A stretch of 12,760 nucleotides of DNA from Nitrososphaeria archaeon. GTDB taxonomy: Archaea > Thermoproteota > Nitrososphaeria > Geothermarchaeales > JDFR-13. The translations under genes and the position numbers were made by a program. Position 1 is the first letter of the stretch, and every line of letters begins with the position of its first letter. Positions 1 through 7,864 of this stretch are shown piece by piece. The stretch lies in the NCBI GenBank assembly GCA_027000765.1, contig JALTNJ010000182.1:1-12760 (forward strand), in the 5' to 3' direction. The notes beneath the pieces were generated by a model, which saw only the letters and a list, made by a program, of their open reading frames with translations, made no database searches and was not told the DNA's origin.

Positions 1-2
1 AA

Positions 3-38
3 GTTGAGGAGGAGATCGATAGGTTTAGGGAGAGCTAA
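3..38 (+). CDS. C-terminal end of a plus-strand gene (partial)
   Basis: One forward frame is open from the window edge and ends at TAA (36-38). It reads V-E-E-E-I-D-R-F-R-E-S, a charged, helix-like tail typical of a real protein C-terminus. The gene body lies outside the window, so nothing can be said of its function. Its stop region overlaps the 3' end of the convergent minus-strand gene (stop at 25-27) by 14 bases. The other forward frames are less protein-like here, but with so few codons the call remains tentative. Confidence 0.45.
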   Translation, partial: VEEEIDRFRES

Positions 39-636
39 CAACCTTATCAATCTTAAATATCAAGGCAGGCTTCTGAATATTAGAGTCACCAATATATTCG
101 TAGCTCCAATCTACATTTGTGATGTAGTATATCCTCGCCCTAGATAAATCAGCGCCTAGCTTATCTTTAAAGAGGCCCTCCTCATCATGGAGCCAAGTCA
201 ATGAATTAAATAGATATGGATGCTCCTCTGTAAGATAATTTATCAAACTCTCCCTATCCCCACCAGATAATATAAAGATAACCTTAAGCCCCCTATCCTC
301 TATATAGCTTTTGAGATCCGAAATCATATCGACTAGTTTTTTATAGTCGTCTCCCCTAGTATTATCGAATATGATTACAAGCATATTTTTAGACGAGAAC
401 CTTTTGAACGGAGCTTCCTCACCAGTATCGAGATTTACCAATGGCGTATCAGGTAAGGGCTTCAACTTGACAAAGAAGCTATAGAATACAGTGGGGGCGA
501 AAGCCACAACAATTGATCCTATGAATAGGAGTAATACTACGAATGAGGCGATACGCTTTGTATTTAACAGTTTTTTTATTGAAAAGCTCTTTCTCCTCTC
601 AGCCTTTTTCTTCTTCAACCTTGAGACACCTAACAA
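25..636 (-). CDS. Membrane-anchored thioredoxin-fold protein lacking cysteines
   Basis: This is a 203-residue protein with a basic N-terminus (K/R-rich, residues 7-28), one membrane segment (about 29-55) and an extracytoplasmic domain (about 58-203). The domain follows the order of an AhpC/TlpA-like thioredoxin fold: a LVNLDTGEE strand (66-74), a hydrophobic strand at 84-91, a GLKVIFIL strand (116-123), a DEEGLFKDKLGADL segment (151-164) and a proline followed by ALIFKID (190-197), where the cis-Pro strand would be. No cysteine occurs anywhere, and NTRG (92-95) sits where CxxC would be expected. It is therefore probably not a disulfide oxidoreductase; binding or chaperone roles are possible. 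The start used is TTG at 636. A TATA-like TTTATACT (651-659, minus) would put transcription near 629, so TTG at 618 is an alternative. It lies 45 bases behind the moeA/PBP fusion gene and may be cotranscribed. The fold assignment is by eye. Confidence 0.6.
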   Translation of the reverse strand: MLGVSRLKKKKAERRKSFSIKKLLNTKRIASFVVLLLFIGSIVVAFAPTVFYSFFVKLKPLPDTPLVNLDTGEEAPFKRFSSKNMLVIIFDNTRGDDYKKLVDMISDLKSYIEDRGLKVIFILSGGDRESLINYLTEEHPYLFNSLTWLHDEEGLFKDKLGADLSRARIYYITNVDWSYEYIGDSNIQKPALIFKIDKVVSSP

Positions 637-681
637 CCATCAGATTAATGAGTATAAATCACCATATCCAAAAATTAAGCT

Positions 682-2661
682 TTATAGCTCAAGCAATAAA
701 CTCATGTAAGTATCATCAAGCTTTATACCCGCTACTCCCTTCAGAACCTCCCTAGCCTCATCACTCTCCAAATACTTTAGAAAAGCCATTAATACCCCAT
801 CGGAAGATAGACTCTTTCTATTTACAATAAAATCATAATTCTCCCATCCCAATGGGATGAAGTCCACATTCCTATCGATCGTTGCAGGACGGGTGACTAC
901 ACCAACATCGGCCTTACCCGACTCTATACTAGCGACTATAGAACTATGGGTCTTAGCCTCAATGTTATAGCCCTCAATCATGGATATTATTTCATCGAAT
1001 GATACACCCTGATCATCAGCCACCTTACGTAGATTAATATCTATAAAGACCCTCGTGCCACTACCCCCGGTTCTATTGACAAACCTGACATCCCTCTTAA
1101 GCAAGTCGTTAAATCCTTTAATCCCCTTCGGATTACCCTTTGCCACTACAAAACCAATTTCCCTTAGGAAGCCACGATACAAAACTATGTCTCGGATACC
1201 TATCGACTTGAGGAAAGGTATATTATATTCACCAGTCGCCTCATCAAGGATATGCATGCCTCCAAAATCATTATATCCATCCCTAACTGCATATACAGCA
1301 GCTGTAGAACCACCATATATTACCTTTACATGAGCATGGGAAAGACGACTCTTAAAATCCCTAACTAGATTGTCGAGGGCGATGCTATGGCTTGTGACGA
1401 TAATTAGGTCAGACGGCTTAATCCGTCGACTAAAAAGACTCACGTCCTTCACTTCACCAACGTCTATATATGTGACGTTTTCAGGGATCTCGATATATCC
1501 ATCCGCATTTGCCAAGGCAGTGATAGCACCGCTTCCCCCATGTATTGGGTAGAAATAAGTCTCTCCACCCACTTTCTTCAGGAACACAGGATGATAATAT
1601 TTAACACCTTCTCTACCCCTTAATATAAAACCAGCCTTAGCCTTTATCCTCGGCTTCTCAACCATACCTAATCCGGACATCCTTCTGATGATGTTTGAGA
1701 ATATCCTGTCATACATCATTAGACAGCTGACTGGGAAGCCCGGCAGCCCCATTACAAGCTTATCCTCGACAACAGCAGCCATAGTAGGCTTCCCGGGACT
1801 AGCCTTTACACCATGGAATAAGATGCCCCGCCCACTCATCTTAGACAATACCTTATAGAGATTGTCTCTCAGCCCGACACTTGTAGATCCGCTCGTCACT
1901 ACCACATCGTAGTTTCTAATACCACGGCTTAAAAGAGACTCCAGCTCCTCGGGAGAATCCCTAGCAATCCCCAGATACTCTGGCTCAGCACCATCCTCCA
2001 ATAAACGTGTATAAAGGGTATATGCATTCACATCATATATCATACCATATTTCAGGGGGCTACCGGGGCTCATTATCTCATCGCCAGTACTTATGATAGC
2101 CACTCTAGGCCTCCTATAGACAGGGACCTCCGTGACCCCGATAGCCGCCAATACCCCTATCTCCCTGCCTCCTAATAATGTGCCTTTTCTAAGAACCGGC
2201 TCTCCATACATTACATCAGACCCCGCATATTGGATCCATTCACCTGGCTTAGCCTGTTTATACACATATACATATCCCTCTTCCTCCCGGGTATACTCCA
2301 CCATAACAACCGCATTGGCTCCACCAGGTATGGGTGCCCCTGTCGCTATTTTCGCGGCTTCCCCCCTCCTAATATAGAGGACTTTGTCCGACCCGGCCTC
2401 AACCTCAGCCACAATCCTTAGTTTTACCGGATCATCTTCCCGGGCATGAGACGTATCCTCATATCTAACTGCGTATCCATCTCTAAGAGACCTATCGAAA
2501 GAAGGGACGTCGATCTTAGATACTATGTCCTCAGCCAGAACCCTTCCCCCCGCCTTATCCAGAGAAACCTTCTCGACCCCTAGGGGAGAAGGATGAAGCG
2601 CTTCATCAAGCAGTTTAACAGCCTCAACTACATCGACAAGCCTCCTGAATATCTTACTCAA
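682..2661 (-). CDS. moeA: MoeA molybdopterin molybdenumtransferase fused to a COG1910-type PBP-like domain
   Basis: This 659-residue fusion has residues 1 to about 412 as MoeA, which inserts molybdate or tungstate into adenylylated molybdopterin. MoeA hallmarks are DGYAV (61-65), ATGAPIPGGANAVVMVE (106-122), STGDEI (191-196), TSGSTSVG with Asp266 (256-266) and GLPGFPVS (305-312). The usual TTGGTS is TSGSTS here. Residues about 416-659 form the periplasmic-binding-protein-like domain often attached to archaeal MoeA: HILDEATGEYN (470-480), NRTGGSGTR (529-537), GYN (564-566) and THSSIVASI (571-579). There is no signal peptide, so this binding fold is cytoplasmic and probably senses or presents the oxyanion (inference). 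The start is TTG at 2661, supported by AGGAGGT nine bases upstream. It overlaps the end of the preceding moeA by 8 bases, implying translational coupling. Family assignment is firm; the metal used is unknown. Confidence 0.95.
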   Translation of the reverse strand: MSKIFRRLVDVVEAVKLLDEALHPSPLGVEKVSLDKAGGRVLAEDIVSKIDVPSFDRSLRDGYAVRYEDTSHAREDDPVKLRIVAEVEAGSDKVLYIRRGEAAKIATGAPIPGGANAVVMVEYTREEEGYVYVYKQAKPGEWIQYAGSDVMYGEPVLRKGTLLGGREIGVLAAIGVTEVPVYRRPRVAIISTGDEIMSPGSPLKYGMIYDVNAYTLYTRLLEDGAEPEYLGIARDSPEELESLLSRGIRNYDVVVTSGSTSVGLRDNLYKVLSKMSGRGILFHGVKASPGKPTMAAVVEDKLVMGLPGFPVSCLMMYDRIFSNIIRRMSGLGMVEKPRIKAKAGFILRGREGVKYYHPVFLKKVGGETYFYPIHGGSGAITALANADGYIEIPENVTYIDVGEVKDVSLFSRRIKPSDLIIVTSHSIALDNLVRDFKSRLSHAHVKVIYGGSTAAVYAVRDGYNDFGGMHILDEATGEYNIPFLKSIGIRDIVLYRGFLREIGFVVAKGNPKGIKGFNDLLKRDVRFVNRTGGSGTRVFIDINLRKVADDQGVSFDEIISMIEGYNIEAKTHSSIVASIESGKADVGVVTRPATIDRNVDFIPLGWENYDFIVNRKSLSSDGVLMAFLKYLESDEAREVLKGVAGIKLDDTYMSLLLEL

Positions 2662-3913
2662 GCCTCACAAACCTCCTGTAAAGCCGTATACTGACTATAT
2701 CACCCTCCTCATACCCCTCAACATCCTCAGGTATTATGAGGTAACCATCTCCAAGACTGAGACTGCTCAACACCCCCGCCCCAGAAACCCAGACCGGCCT
2801 AGCCCTATAGCCATCTTCATCCCTATACAGTTTTACACGTACAAAATGCCTAGTACCAAGACGAGAGGCGACCCTCCTCATCAGCCGGGCCTCTACAACA
2901 GGAGGCATATAAACACCCTTTATACCAGATAACTTCATTAGAACCGGGGCTACAAAGACCTCCGTTGAAATCGCGGCCGCAACCGGATAACCTGGTAAGC
3001 CTATATAGGGTATAGAGCCCACCATAGCGAGTAAAACAGGCTTAGAGGGCTGTAGCGCTACTCCATGGACAAGAACCTCCCCGAAATCATCTACGATATC
3101 AGTTACAGTATCTCCAACTCCCAGTGAAGTCCCTCCAGTGGTGATGATCAGATCACTATCTTCAGCGGCATCCTCCACAAACCTCTTAATATCACTAGGC
3201 TCATCAGATAATATAACGGATCTAACAATCTCAACTGGAAAATGGCTTATCATCCCCGTTATCATAATACGATTAGTTTCCCAGATATAACCAGAGTCTA
3301 GGGGTGAACCAGGTTCCCTAAGCTCGTTACCGATTGAAGCAAGGGATACCCTTACCCTCCGATAAACCTCTATCTCCCGTATTCCAGCGCTGACAAGTGC
3401 AGCTACATCCATAGATGTCAAGGGAACACCTCCATAGACAATGACATCACCAGCCTTGACATCCTCACCCTTAACAGATACATTCTGAAGAGGAGACACA
3501 GGTGTATAAACCTCAACATAATCTCCTCTACGCATTGTATATTCAACCATGACAACGGCATCCGCACCATCAGGCATCGGGGCACCTGTATCTATCCTAA
3601 CTGCCTCCCCACTAGAGACCTTACCTTTGAAGGGCTGTGCAGTCTTCGCCTCACCAATAACTTTAAGGCGGATAGGAGTTAGTTCAGAGGCTCCTGTGAC
3701 ATCACTCGCTTTAACAGCATATCCATCCATAGCCGCCCTGTTAAAAGGTGGCACGTCTAATGTAGAAACTATGTCGTTAACAGGGACTCTGCCAATGGCT
3801 TTATAGCCGTCAACCAACTCATGTTCAACAGCCTCAACTCTCTCCAAAATAATTTTCAGCGCCCTATCAACAGAACATAGATCTTTGAACCCTCTCTCCT
3901 TGTCGATCTTCAA
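2654..3913 (-). CDS. moeA: MoeA molybdopterin molybdenumtransferase (stand-alone)
   Basis: This 419-residue MoeA has normal length and no fused domain. Motifs in order: MDGYAV (62-67), DTGAPMPDGADAVVMVE (108-124), SIGNEL (193-198, usually STGDEL; the Glu is kept), TTGGTSLGVGD (258-268), HGV (283-285), KP (291-292), GLPGYPVA (305-312), then the C-terminal beta domain with GDGYLIIPE (388-396). It catalyses metal insertion into the molybdopterin dithiolene in the cytoplasm. The start is TTG at 3913, preceded by GGGGTG (3921-3926, minus) with 7-base spacing; an AT-rich TATA-like stretch lies at about 3931-3945. It sits 49 bases after moaA and overlaps the second, fused moeA by 8 bases. Two MoeA paralogues in tandem are common in archaea that use tungsten as well as molybdenum, but metal specificity cannot be read from the sequence. 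Confidence 0.95.
   Translation of the reverse strand: MKIDKERGFKDLCSVDRALKIILERVEAVEHELVDGYKAIGRVPVNDIVSTLDVPPFNRAAMDGYAVKASDVTGASELTPIRLKVIGEAKTAQPFKGKVSSGEAVRIDTGAPMPDGADAVVMVEYTMRRGDYVEVYTPVSPLQNVSVKGEDVKAGDVIVYGGVPLTSMDVAALVSAGIREIEVYRRVRVSLASIGNELREPGSPLDSGYIWETNRIMITGMISHFPVEIVRSVILSDEPSDIKRFVEDAAEDSDLIITTGGTSLGVGDTVTDIVDDFGEVLVHGVALQPSKPVLLAMVGSIPYIGLPGYPVAAAISTEVFVAPVLMKLSGIKGVYMPPVVEARLMRRVASRLGTRHFVRVKLYRDEDGYRARPVWVSGAGVLSSLSLGDGYLIIPEDVEGYEEGDIVSIRLYRRFVRLE
2671..2677 (-). promoter_or_regulatory. Shine-Dalgarno site for the moeA/PBP fusion
   Basis: The minus strand reads AGGAGGT inside the end of the upstream moeA, nine bases before the TTG at 2661. It fixes a non-ATG start and fits translation of an internal cistron of a polycistronic message. 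Confidence 0.75.
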
Positions 3914-3920
3914 CTACAAA

Positions 3921-3926
3921 CACCCC
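3921..3926 (-). promoter_or_regulatory. Shine-Dalgarno-like site for stand-alone moeA
   Basis: GGGGTG on the minus strand lies seven bases before the TTG at 3913. It supports that codon as the start, since no in-frame ATG exists nearby and a stop (TAG) directly precedes the TTG. Confidence 0.55.
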
Positions 3927-3962
3927 ATGCCAATAATAAATAATATCCTGAATTAGTAGAGA

Positions 3963-4955
3963 CTATATTATACAGATATCGGGTAGCGTCCTTCCACAGA
4001 GCTCCTCACCCTCCTTATAAAACGGTTCCCTTAGTAGAACAGCCTTTAGATAGAGCCTGGCAAGCTCATCGTCACTCGCGCCTTGCCTCATAGCCGTAAG
4101 GAAATCGACATGGTTATCACTTCTCATTAGACACGGCTTAAACTTACCGTCATATGTAATCCTAATCCTATCATTACCCTGGCAGAAGGCTTGGTTATCC
4201 ACCGGCTTAACAAACTCGATCCATACGTTATCAGGCAGGATATAAACAGGCCTATTATGTAGGCGTCTATGCCTCACCTCCACAGCCATATCCCTAACTT
4301 TAGACTCTAGACCCTCTAGACTCACGTGATAAGCCCTATAGAAATCATCAGATATGTTTAGGAGCTCAATAAGCTGTATAACATTAGTGTCTCCACCACC
4401 TAACTCCCTACTATATTCAATTAATTTACCAAGATCATTCTCATTAACTCCCCTTAAGACTACCATATTAAGTTTAACCGGTCTCAGACCGGCATCTACA
4501 GCAGCTTCAATAGCCTTTAGGGTATAGTCAAGGGCGTCCACACCAGTTATTAGAAAATATCTCCATCGATCCATGCTATGTATACTAATATTGACCCTAT
4601 TAAGGCCGTGTCTCCTAAGGTCATAGGCCAATTCAGCCAGTCTAGTGCCATTGGTAGTCATTGACACCTCCTTAATCCCCGCAGATTTTATCTCATCCAA
4701 GATATCAAGTATGTCACTCCTCAATAGAGGCTCGCCGCCGGTTAATTTAACATACTGTACACCGAATCTATTTAATATCCTTACAACCCTACCTATCTCA
4801 CTCGGTGTCATAAACTCCCTGGCATCTCCATGTATCCCTTCACGGTGACAAAATACACAGTTAAAGTTACAATAGCTAGAGCTGTTTAGACTTATCCTAG
4901 CCCCTCTAACCGGACGCCCATATCTATCGTACACAACCACGATGGACACCAACAA
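3963..4955 (-). CDS. moaA: GTP 3',8-cyclase MoaA (radical SAM), with atypical C-terminal cluster site
   Basis: This 330-residue radical-SAM enzyme catalyses the first step of molybdopterin synthesis, GTP to 3',8-cyclo-GTP. YGRPVRGARISL precedes the radical-SAM motif C29-x3-C33-x2-C36, followed by HREG, GGEP (73-76) and TTNGT (100-104), all as in archaeal MoaA. The second, substrate-binding cluster normally uses CX2CX13C. Here C258 and C275 keep the exact spacing, but the middle position is Asn261. The usual C-terminal Gly-Gly is also missing: the protein ends ...LCGRTLPDICII, with extra cysteines at 320 and 328. The longest frame starts at TTG 4955. A TATA-like ATTAATAA (4962-4969) and the family's usual N-terminus favour GTG at 4940 or 4934 as a leaderless start. 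A run of seven T (minus, 4954-4960) could also end the upstream Nudix message. moeA follows 49 bases downstream. Confidence 0.92.
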   Translation of the reverse strand: MLVSIVVVYDRYGRPVRGARISLNSSSYCNFNCVFCHREGIHGDAREFMTPSEIGRVVRILNRFGVQYVKLTGGEPLLRSDILDILDEIKSAGIKEVSMTTNGTRLAELAYDLRRHGLNRVNISIHSMDRWRYFLITGVDALDYTLKAIEAAVDAGLRPVKLNMVVLRGVNENDLGKLIEYSRELGGGDTNVIQLIELLNISDDFYRAYHVSLEGLESKVRDMAVEVRHRRLHNRPVYILPDNVWIEFVKPVDNQAFCQGNDRIRITYDGKFKPCLMRSDNHVDFLTAMRQGASDDELARLYLKAVLLREPFYKEGEELCGRTLPDICII

Positions 4956-4993
4956 AAAAAGATTAATAACTACTTAGTAATATAACATCGTTA

Positions 4994-5440
4994 TTACTTC
5001 TCCCTCTCATATTTCTTTATGAAGGACTCAGCTTCTTTAATCAAGCGCTTTGTATTTTTGAAGGTAGCGAGTTCCAGCGCCTCGTTATATGTGAGCCATG
5101 CATATCCCTTATGCTCATCGGATATAATCACTTTCCTGGTGAAGCTCTCAGCCAAGAAGAATATGACTTCCTTATGCACTAGGGAATTCTTTCTCCGGTA
5201 GAAATACTCTATCTTCTTTATAAAGCCATTATAGAACCTCAGCTCTTTGATCCCGGTCTCTTCAAAAACCTCTCTCTTAGCGGTTTCTAATGGTACTTCA
5301 CCGCGTTCGATATTTCCCTTAGGCAGATCCCAATGGCCCCTATGGTGTTTAAGTAAGAGATACTCTCTTACACCACCCTCCTCATAGAAGACAATGGCCC
5401 CTGCCGAACGCTCTTCAATACGCTTAGTGTTCGACGCCAC
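4994..5440 (-). CDS. Nudix hydrolase, Ap4A-hydrolase-like
   Basis: This 148-residue single-domain Nudix protein carries a complete Nudix box: G42-x5-E48-x7-R56-E57-V-F-E60-E61-x-G63-I, the signature that binds Mg and hydrolyses nucleoside diphosphates linked to another group. The N-terminal pattern SAGAIVF...YLLLKHHRGHWDLPKGN resembles archaeal bis(5'-nucleosyl)-tetraphosphatases (MutT/Ap4A group); the actual substrate is inferred only. The start is GTG at 5440. A clear TATA-like box at 5456-5468 lies about 24 bases upstream and there is no Shine-Dalgarno site, so the message is probably leaderless. It ends 38 bases before moaA on the same strand and could be the first gene of that block, although moaA appears to have its own promoter. 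Confidence 0.9.
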   Translation of the reverse strand: MASNTKRIEERSAGAIVFYEEGGVREYLLLKHHRGHWDLPKGNIERGEVPLETAKREVFEETGIKELRFYNGFIKKIEYFYRRKNSLVHKEVIFFLAESFTRKVIISDEHKGYAWLTYNEALELATFKNTKRLIKEAESFIKKYEREK

Positions 5441-5455
5441 TCTAAACCACCGTTT

Positions 5456-5468
5456 CCTTATATTTTAA
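5456..5468 (-). promoter_or_regulatory. TATA-like box for the Nudix gene
   Basis: The minus strand reads TTAAAATATAAGG. The centre is about 24 bases from the GTG start at 5440, the spacing expected if transcription begins at or next to the start codon. Confidence 0.5.
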
Positions 5469-5552
5469 TAGACAAAACAACTAAAATAACATTATCATAA
5501 CCATTATTTATCAACACTGGAACAAAAAATTATTTTATTGTGAAACCTATTT

Positions 5553-5559
5553 GGGGTGA
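5553..5559 (+). promoter_or_regulatory. Shine-Dalgarno site for the metallo-hydrolase gene
   Basis: GGGGTGA lies six bases before ATG 5566. Upstream AT-rich stretches (ATTATTTATC near 5503-5512; TATTTTATT near 5531-5539) are candidate TATA boxes; the first leaves room for a leader carrying this site. Confidence 0.6.
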
Positions 5560-5565
5560 GATATT

Positions 5566-6279
5566 ATGGCGATGCTTAGAGTCAAATGGATAATACACTC
5601 CACATTTCTCTTAACATATGAGGGTGAGGAGACGGTTAAGATACTGATCGATCCGTTCCTTGAACCGCTTGGGGATAAGAAGGAGAGTGTCCTCGAGGAA
5701 TTGACGGGAATCGACCTCGTTTTAGTGACCCATAGCCACTTTGACCACATGGGAAATGTATGTGATGTCCTAAGCAGAAACCCCCGTGCAAAATGCGTGG
5801 GAATATTTGAGATAGCAAATCATATACAAGAGAAATGCGGCGGTGGGAACGAGGCTATTGGAATGAACATAGGAGGAACATGGGTCTTTGAAAAGAATGG
5901 GTTTAAGCTCCCAATTACACTGGTACACTCCACACACTCATCAGACATCGGTGCACCAACTGGATTCATAATTAGGTTCCCAGGCTTCCCTGTATATCAT
6001 CCTGGAGATACAGGGCTATTTAGTGACATGGAGTTATTCGGTAAACTATATAATATAAAACTGGCTCTACTACCAATTGGCAGCCACTTTACAATGGGTA
6101 TTGATGAGGCGGTTGAGGCGACTAGGCTATTGAAGACAGAATATGTGATACCAATGCATTATAAGACGTTTCCAGTTATAGACGCAGATCCCGAGGAATT
6201 CAAGAAAAAGGTCAGTGAAAAGACCTGCGCCGAGGTTGTGGTTATAAACCCAGGGGGAGAACACATCTTCAAATTCTAA
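5566..6279 (+). CDS. Metallo-beta-lactamase-fold metal-dependent hydrolase (UPF0173/YtkL-like)
   Basis: This 237-residue protein has the two-metal MBL signature: HSHFDH (56-61), a conserved H-S-T-H segment (121-124), PGDTG with Asp148 (146-150), His174 in PIGSHFTMG and His198 in MHYKTFP. The order and spacing, and the GAPTGF/YHPGDT pattern, match the UPF0173 family, whose physiological substrate is unknown. The protein is cytoplasmic, with no signal peptide. ATG 5566 has a good Shine-Dalgarno site; the second ATG (5572) is less well placed. It is transcribed alone: the gene upstream is divergent, and T-rich tracts follow its stop before the next promoter. Confidence 0.9.
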   Translation: MAMLRVKWIIHSTFLLTYEGEETVKILIDPFLEPLGDKKESVLEELTGIDLVLVTHSHFDHMGNVCDVLSRNPRAKCVGIFEIANHIQEKCGGGNEAIGMNIGGTWVFEKNGFKLPITLVHSTHSSDIGAPTGFIIRFPGFPVYHPGDTGLFSDMELFGKLYNIKLALLPIGSHFTMGIDEAVEATRLLKTEYVIPMHYKTFPVIDADPEEFKKKVSEKTCAEVVVINPGGEHIFKF

Positions 6280-6297
6280 ACCATTTATCCCCGAAAC

Positions 6298-6317
6298 CTT
6301 TTTTAATTCATTTTTTA
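6298..6317 (+). terminator. T-rich archaeal terminator
   Basis: Two T6 runs (6299-6304 and 6311-6316) lie 20 to 40 bases after the metallo-hydrolase stop. No stable hairpin precedes them, consistent with archaeal T-tract termination. Confidence 0.5.
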
Positions 6318-6381
6318 CCTAGAAACTACCTAGCTAGATCAGGAGGTAAATTATATTATCATTATTAAATAAAAACCGAGA

Positions 6382-6397
6382 GTTTATTTATTATAAC
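6382..6397 (+). promoter_or_regulatory. TATA-like box for the aconitase-family gene
   Basis: GTTTATTTATTATAAC follows a purine-rich CCGAGA stretch that could serve as BRE. If the TTTATTTA core is used, transcription begins about 6413, giving a leader of only a few bases before ATG 6421 or about 20 bases before the in-frame ATG 6433. Confidence 0.5.
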
Positions 6398-6420
6398 TAA
6401 ATACCTTTATAGTCAGATAG

Positions 6421-7800
6421 ATGGTGACAAACATGAGTATAGACATGATAATGGGTATAGATAAAAGTATACAGCTTGAGCCGAGGGTAAAGAAAGATGA
6501 GGATTTTGTGAATAAGGTGCTGAAAGACGAGGTACTAACATTTGCTGAGAAGATACTTACTATAAAGAGGATTGACGAGGAGAAGGAGATAGCCTATAAG
6601 GATGACATTATAGTTGCTTCACCTGACTTGACGATGGCTACTGATGGCACAGGCCCCCTCGCAATCAAAGTCTTTAGAGAGTTGGGTGATGGAGACTTAT
6701 TTGACCCTAAGAGAGTACTTCTGGTAACCGACCACACCTTCCCCGCATCCAACGAGAGAGTAGCCCTACTCCAGAAGATGCTTAGGAACTTTGCTTTCGA
6801 GAAGGGAGCCTACTACACCGAGGGAAATATATGTCACCAGTATCTCCTCGATGTATTCGATGTCCCAGGAATGCTCTTACTAGGTGCCGACTCACATACT
6901 GTAACAGCCGGGGCTGTAGGCGCCTTCGCAACCGGAGTAGGCAGCACTGAGATAGCTAGTATATGGAAATCTGGGAGCACATGGCTTAGGGTACCGCCAT
7001 CATTCAAAGTAACGTTGGATGGCGAGATTCCAAAGGGCGTATACTCCAAGGACCTAATACTATATATTATTGGCGAGGCAACTATAGATGGGGCTACATA
7101 TATGAGTGTAGAGTTTACAGGCTCTGCAGTTAAACAGCTATCTATAGAGGCTAGGGCCACAATGTCTAATATGAGTGTTGAGATGGGGGCCAAGGCAGGT
7201 ATCTTCCCACCTGATGAAGTCACTATGAAGTTCCTAGAAGAGGTAGGTAGGAAGCCGATGTACTGGATCACACCTGGCAAGGAGGCTACATATGATAAGG
7301 AGATGTTCGTTGATGTCACAAAGATGGAGCCCATGGTTGCAGTTCCCCATAGCCCTGGGAATGTAAAGCCAGTTACAGAGGTTGAGGATGTCGAGATAGA
7401 TCAGGCATTCCTCGGAAGCTGTACAAATGCCCGTCCAGAAGACTTGTTTATAGCCGCTGAGATAATTAGAAAGGCCTTGAAACAGGGTAAGAAAACTCAT
7501 CCAAAAGTCAGGTTTGTAGTGACACCGGCCTCAAGGAGAGTCTACGACAAGGCCCTTAAAGAAGGTATAATAGACCTCTTCCTCAAATTCGGCGCAGTTG
7601 TAACCAACCCAACATGCGGAGCATGTGTAGGGACACATCTGGGGATATTGGCGTCAGAGGAGGTGGCGATATCGACGAGCAATAGGAACTTTATAGGTAG
7701 AATGGGTGCCAGAGACAGCTTTGTATACCTAGCTTCACCAGCTACAGTAGCCGCAAGTGCAATTGAAGGAAAAATAACTGATCCAAGGAAATATCTATAA
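6421..7800 (+). CDS. Aconitase-superfamily dehydratase, large subunit (3-isopropylmalate / homoaconitate dehydratase type)
   Basis: This 459-residue large subunit of a 4Fe-4S hydro-lyase is of the LeuC/HacA kind, isomerising 2- and 3-isopropylmalate or a homologous tricarboxylate. Motifs: TFAEKIL (40-46), DGTGPLAI (75-82), GNICHQ (135-140), GADSHT (155-160), SCTNAR (333-338; usually SCTNGR), the cluster ligands C334, C399 and C402 in CGACVG, and NRNFIGRMG (421-429) near the end. It lacks the swivelling domain, so a small LeuD-like subunit is needed; none lies in the window. Most relatives begin just before the FAEKIL motif, so the first 38 or so residues are an N-terminal extension; ATGs at codons 5, 9 and 11 are alternative starts. 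It appears monocistronic. Leucine, lysine/2-oxoacid elongation or another pathway cannot be separated from sequence alone, so no symbol is given. Confidence 0.9.
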   Translation: MVTNMSIDMIMGIDKSIQLEPRVKKDEDFVNKVLKDEVLTFAEKILTIKRIDEEKEIAYKDDIIVASPDLTMATDGTGPLAIKVFRELGDGDLFDPKRVLLVTDHTFPASNERVALLQKMLRNFAFEKGAYYTEGNICHQYLLDVFDVPGMLLLGADSHTVTAGAVGAFATGVGSTEIASIWKSGSTWLRVPPSFKVTLDGEIPKGVYSKDLILYIIGEATIDGATYMSVEFTGSAVKQLSIEARATMSNMSVEMGAKAGIFPPDEVTMKFLEEVGRKPMYWITPGKEATYDKEMFVDVTKMEPMVAVPHSPGNVKPVTEVEDVEIDQAFLGSCTNARPEDLFIAAEIIRKALKQGKKTHPKVRFVVTPASRRVYDKALKEGIIDLFLKFGAVVTNPTCGACVGTHLGILASEEVAISTSNRNFIGRMGARDSFVYLASPATVAASAIEGKITDPRKYL

Positions 7801-7822
7801 CTCATTAAACTTCTATATTCCA

Positions 7823-7864
7823 CTTCTTTTATTTTCCAATTAAGATATACAAATTAAGTTTTTT
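7823..7864 (+). terminator. T-rich terminator after the aconitase-family gene
   Basis: TTCTTTTATTTT (7825-7836) and T6 (7859-7864) lie shortly after the stop at 7800. No strong hairpin is present. Confidence 0.45.

Noticed and set aside
6317..6350. TACCT ... AGGTA imperfect inverted repeat and the CTAGCTAG palindrome as a possible operator
   Set aside because: Only five pairs with a long loop, and too far from the TATA-like box at 6382 to argue for control.
6834..7334. Minus-strand open frame (166 codons) inside the aconitase-family gene
   Set aside because: It is antisense to well-conserved motifs of the dehydratase, has low-complexity composition and no start signals.
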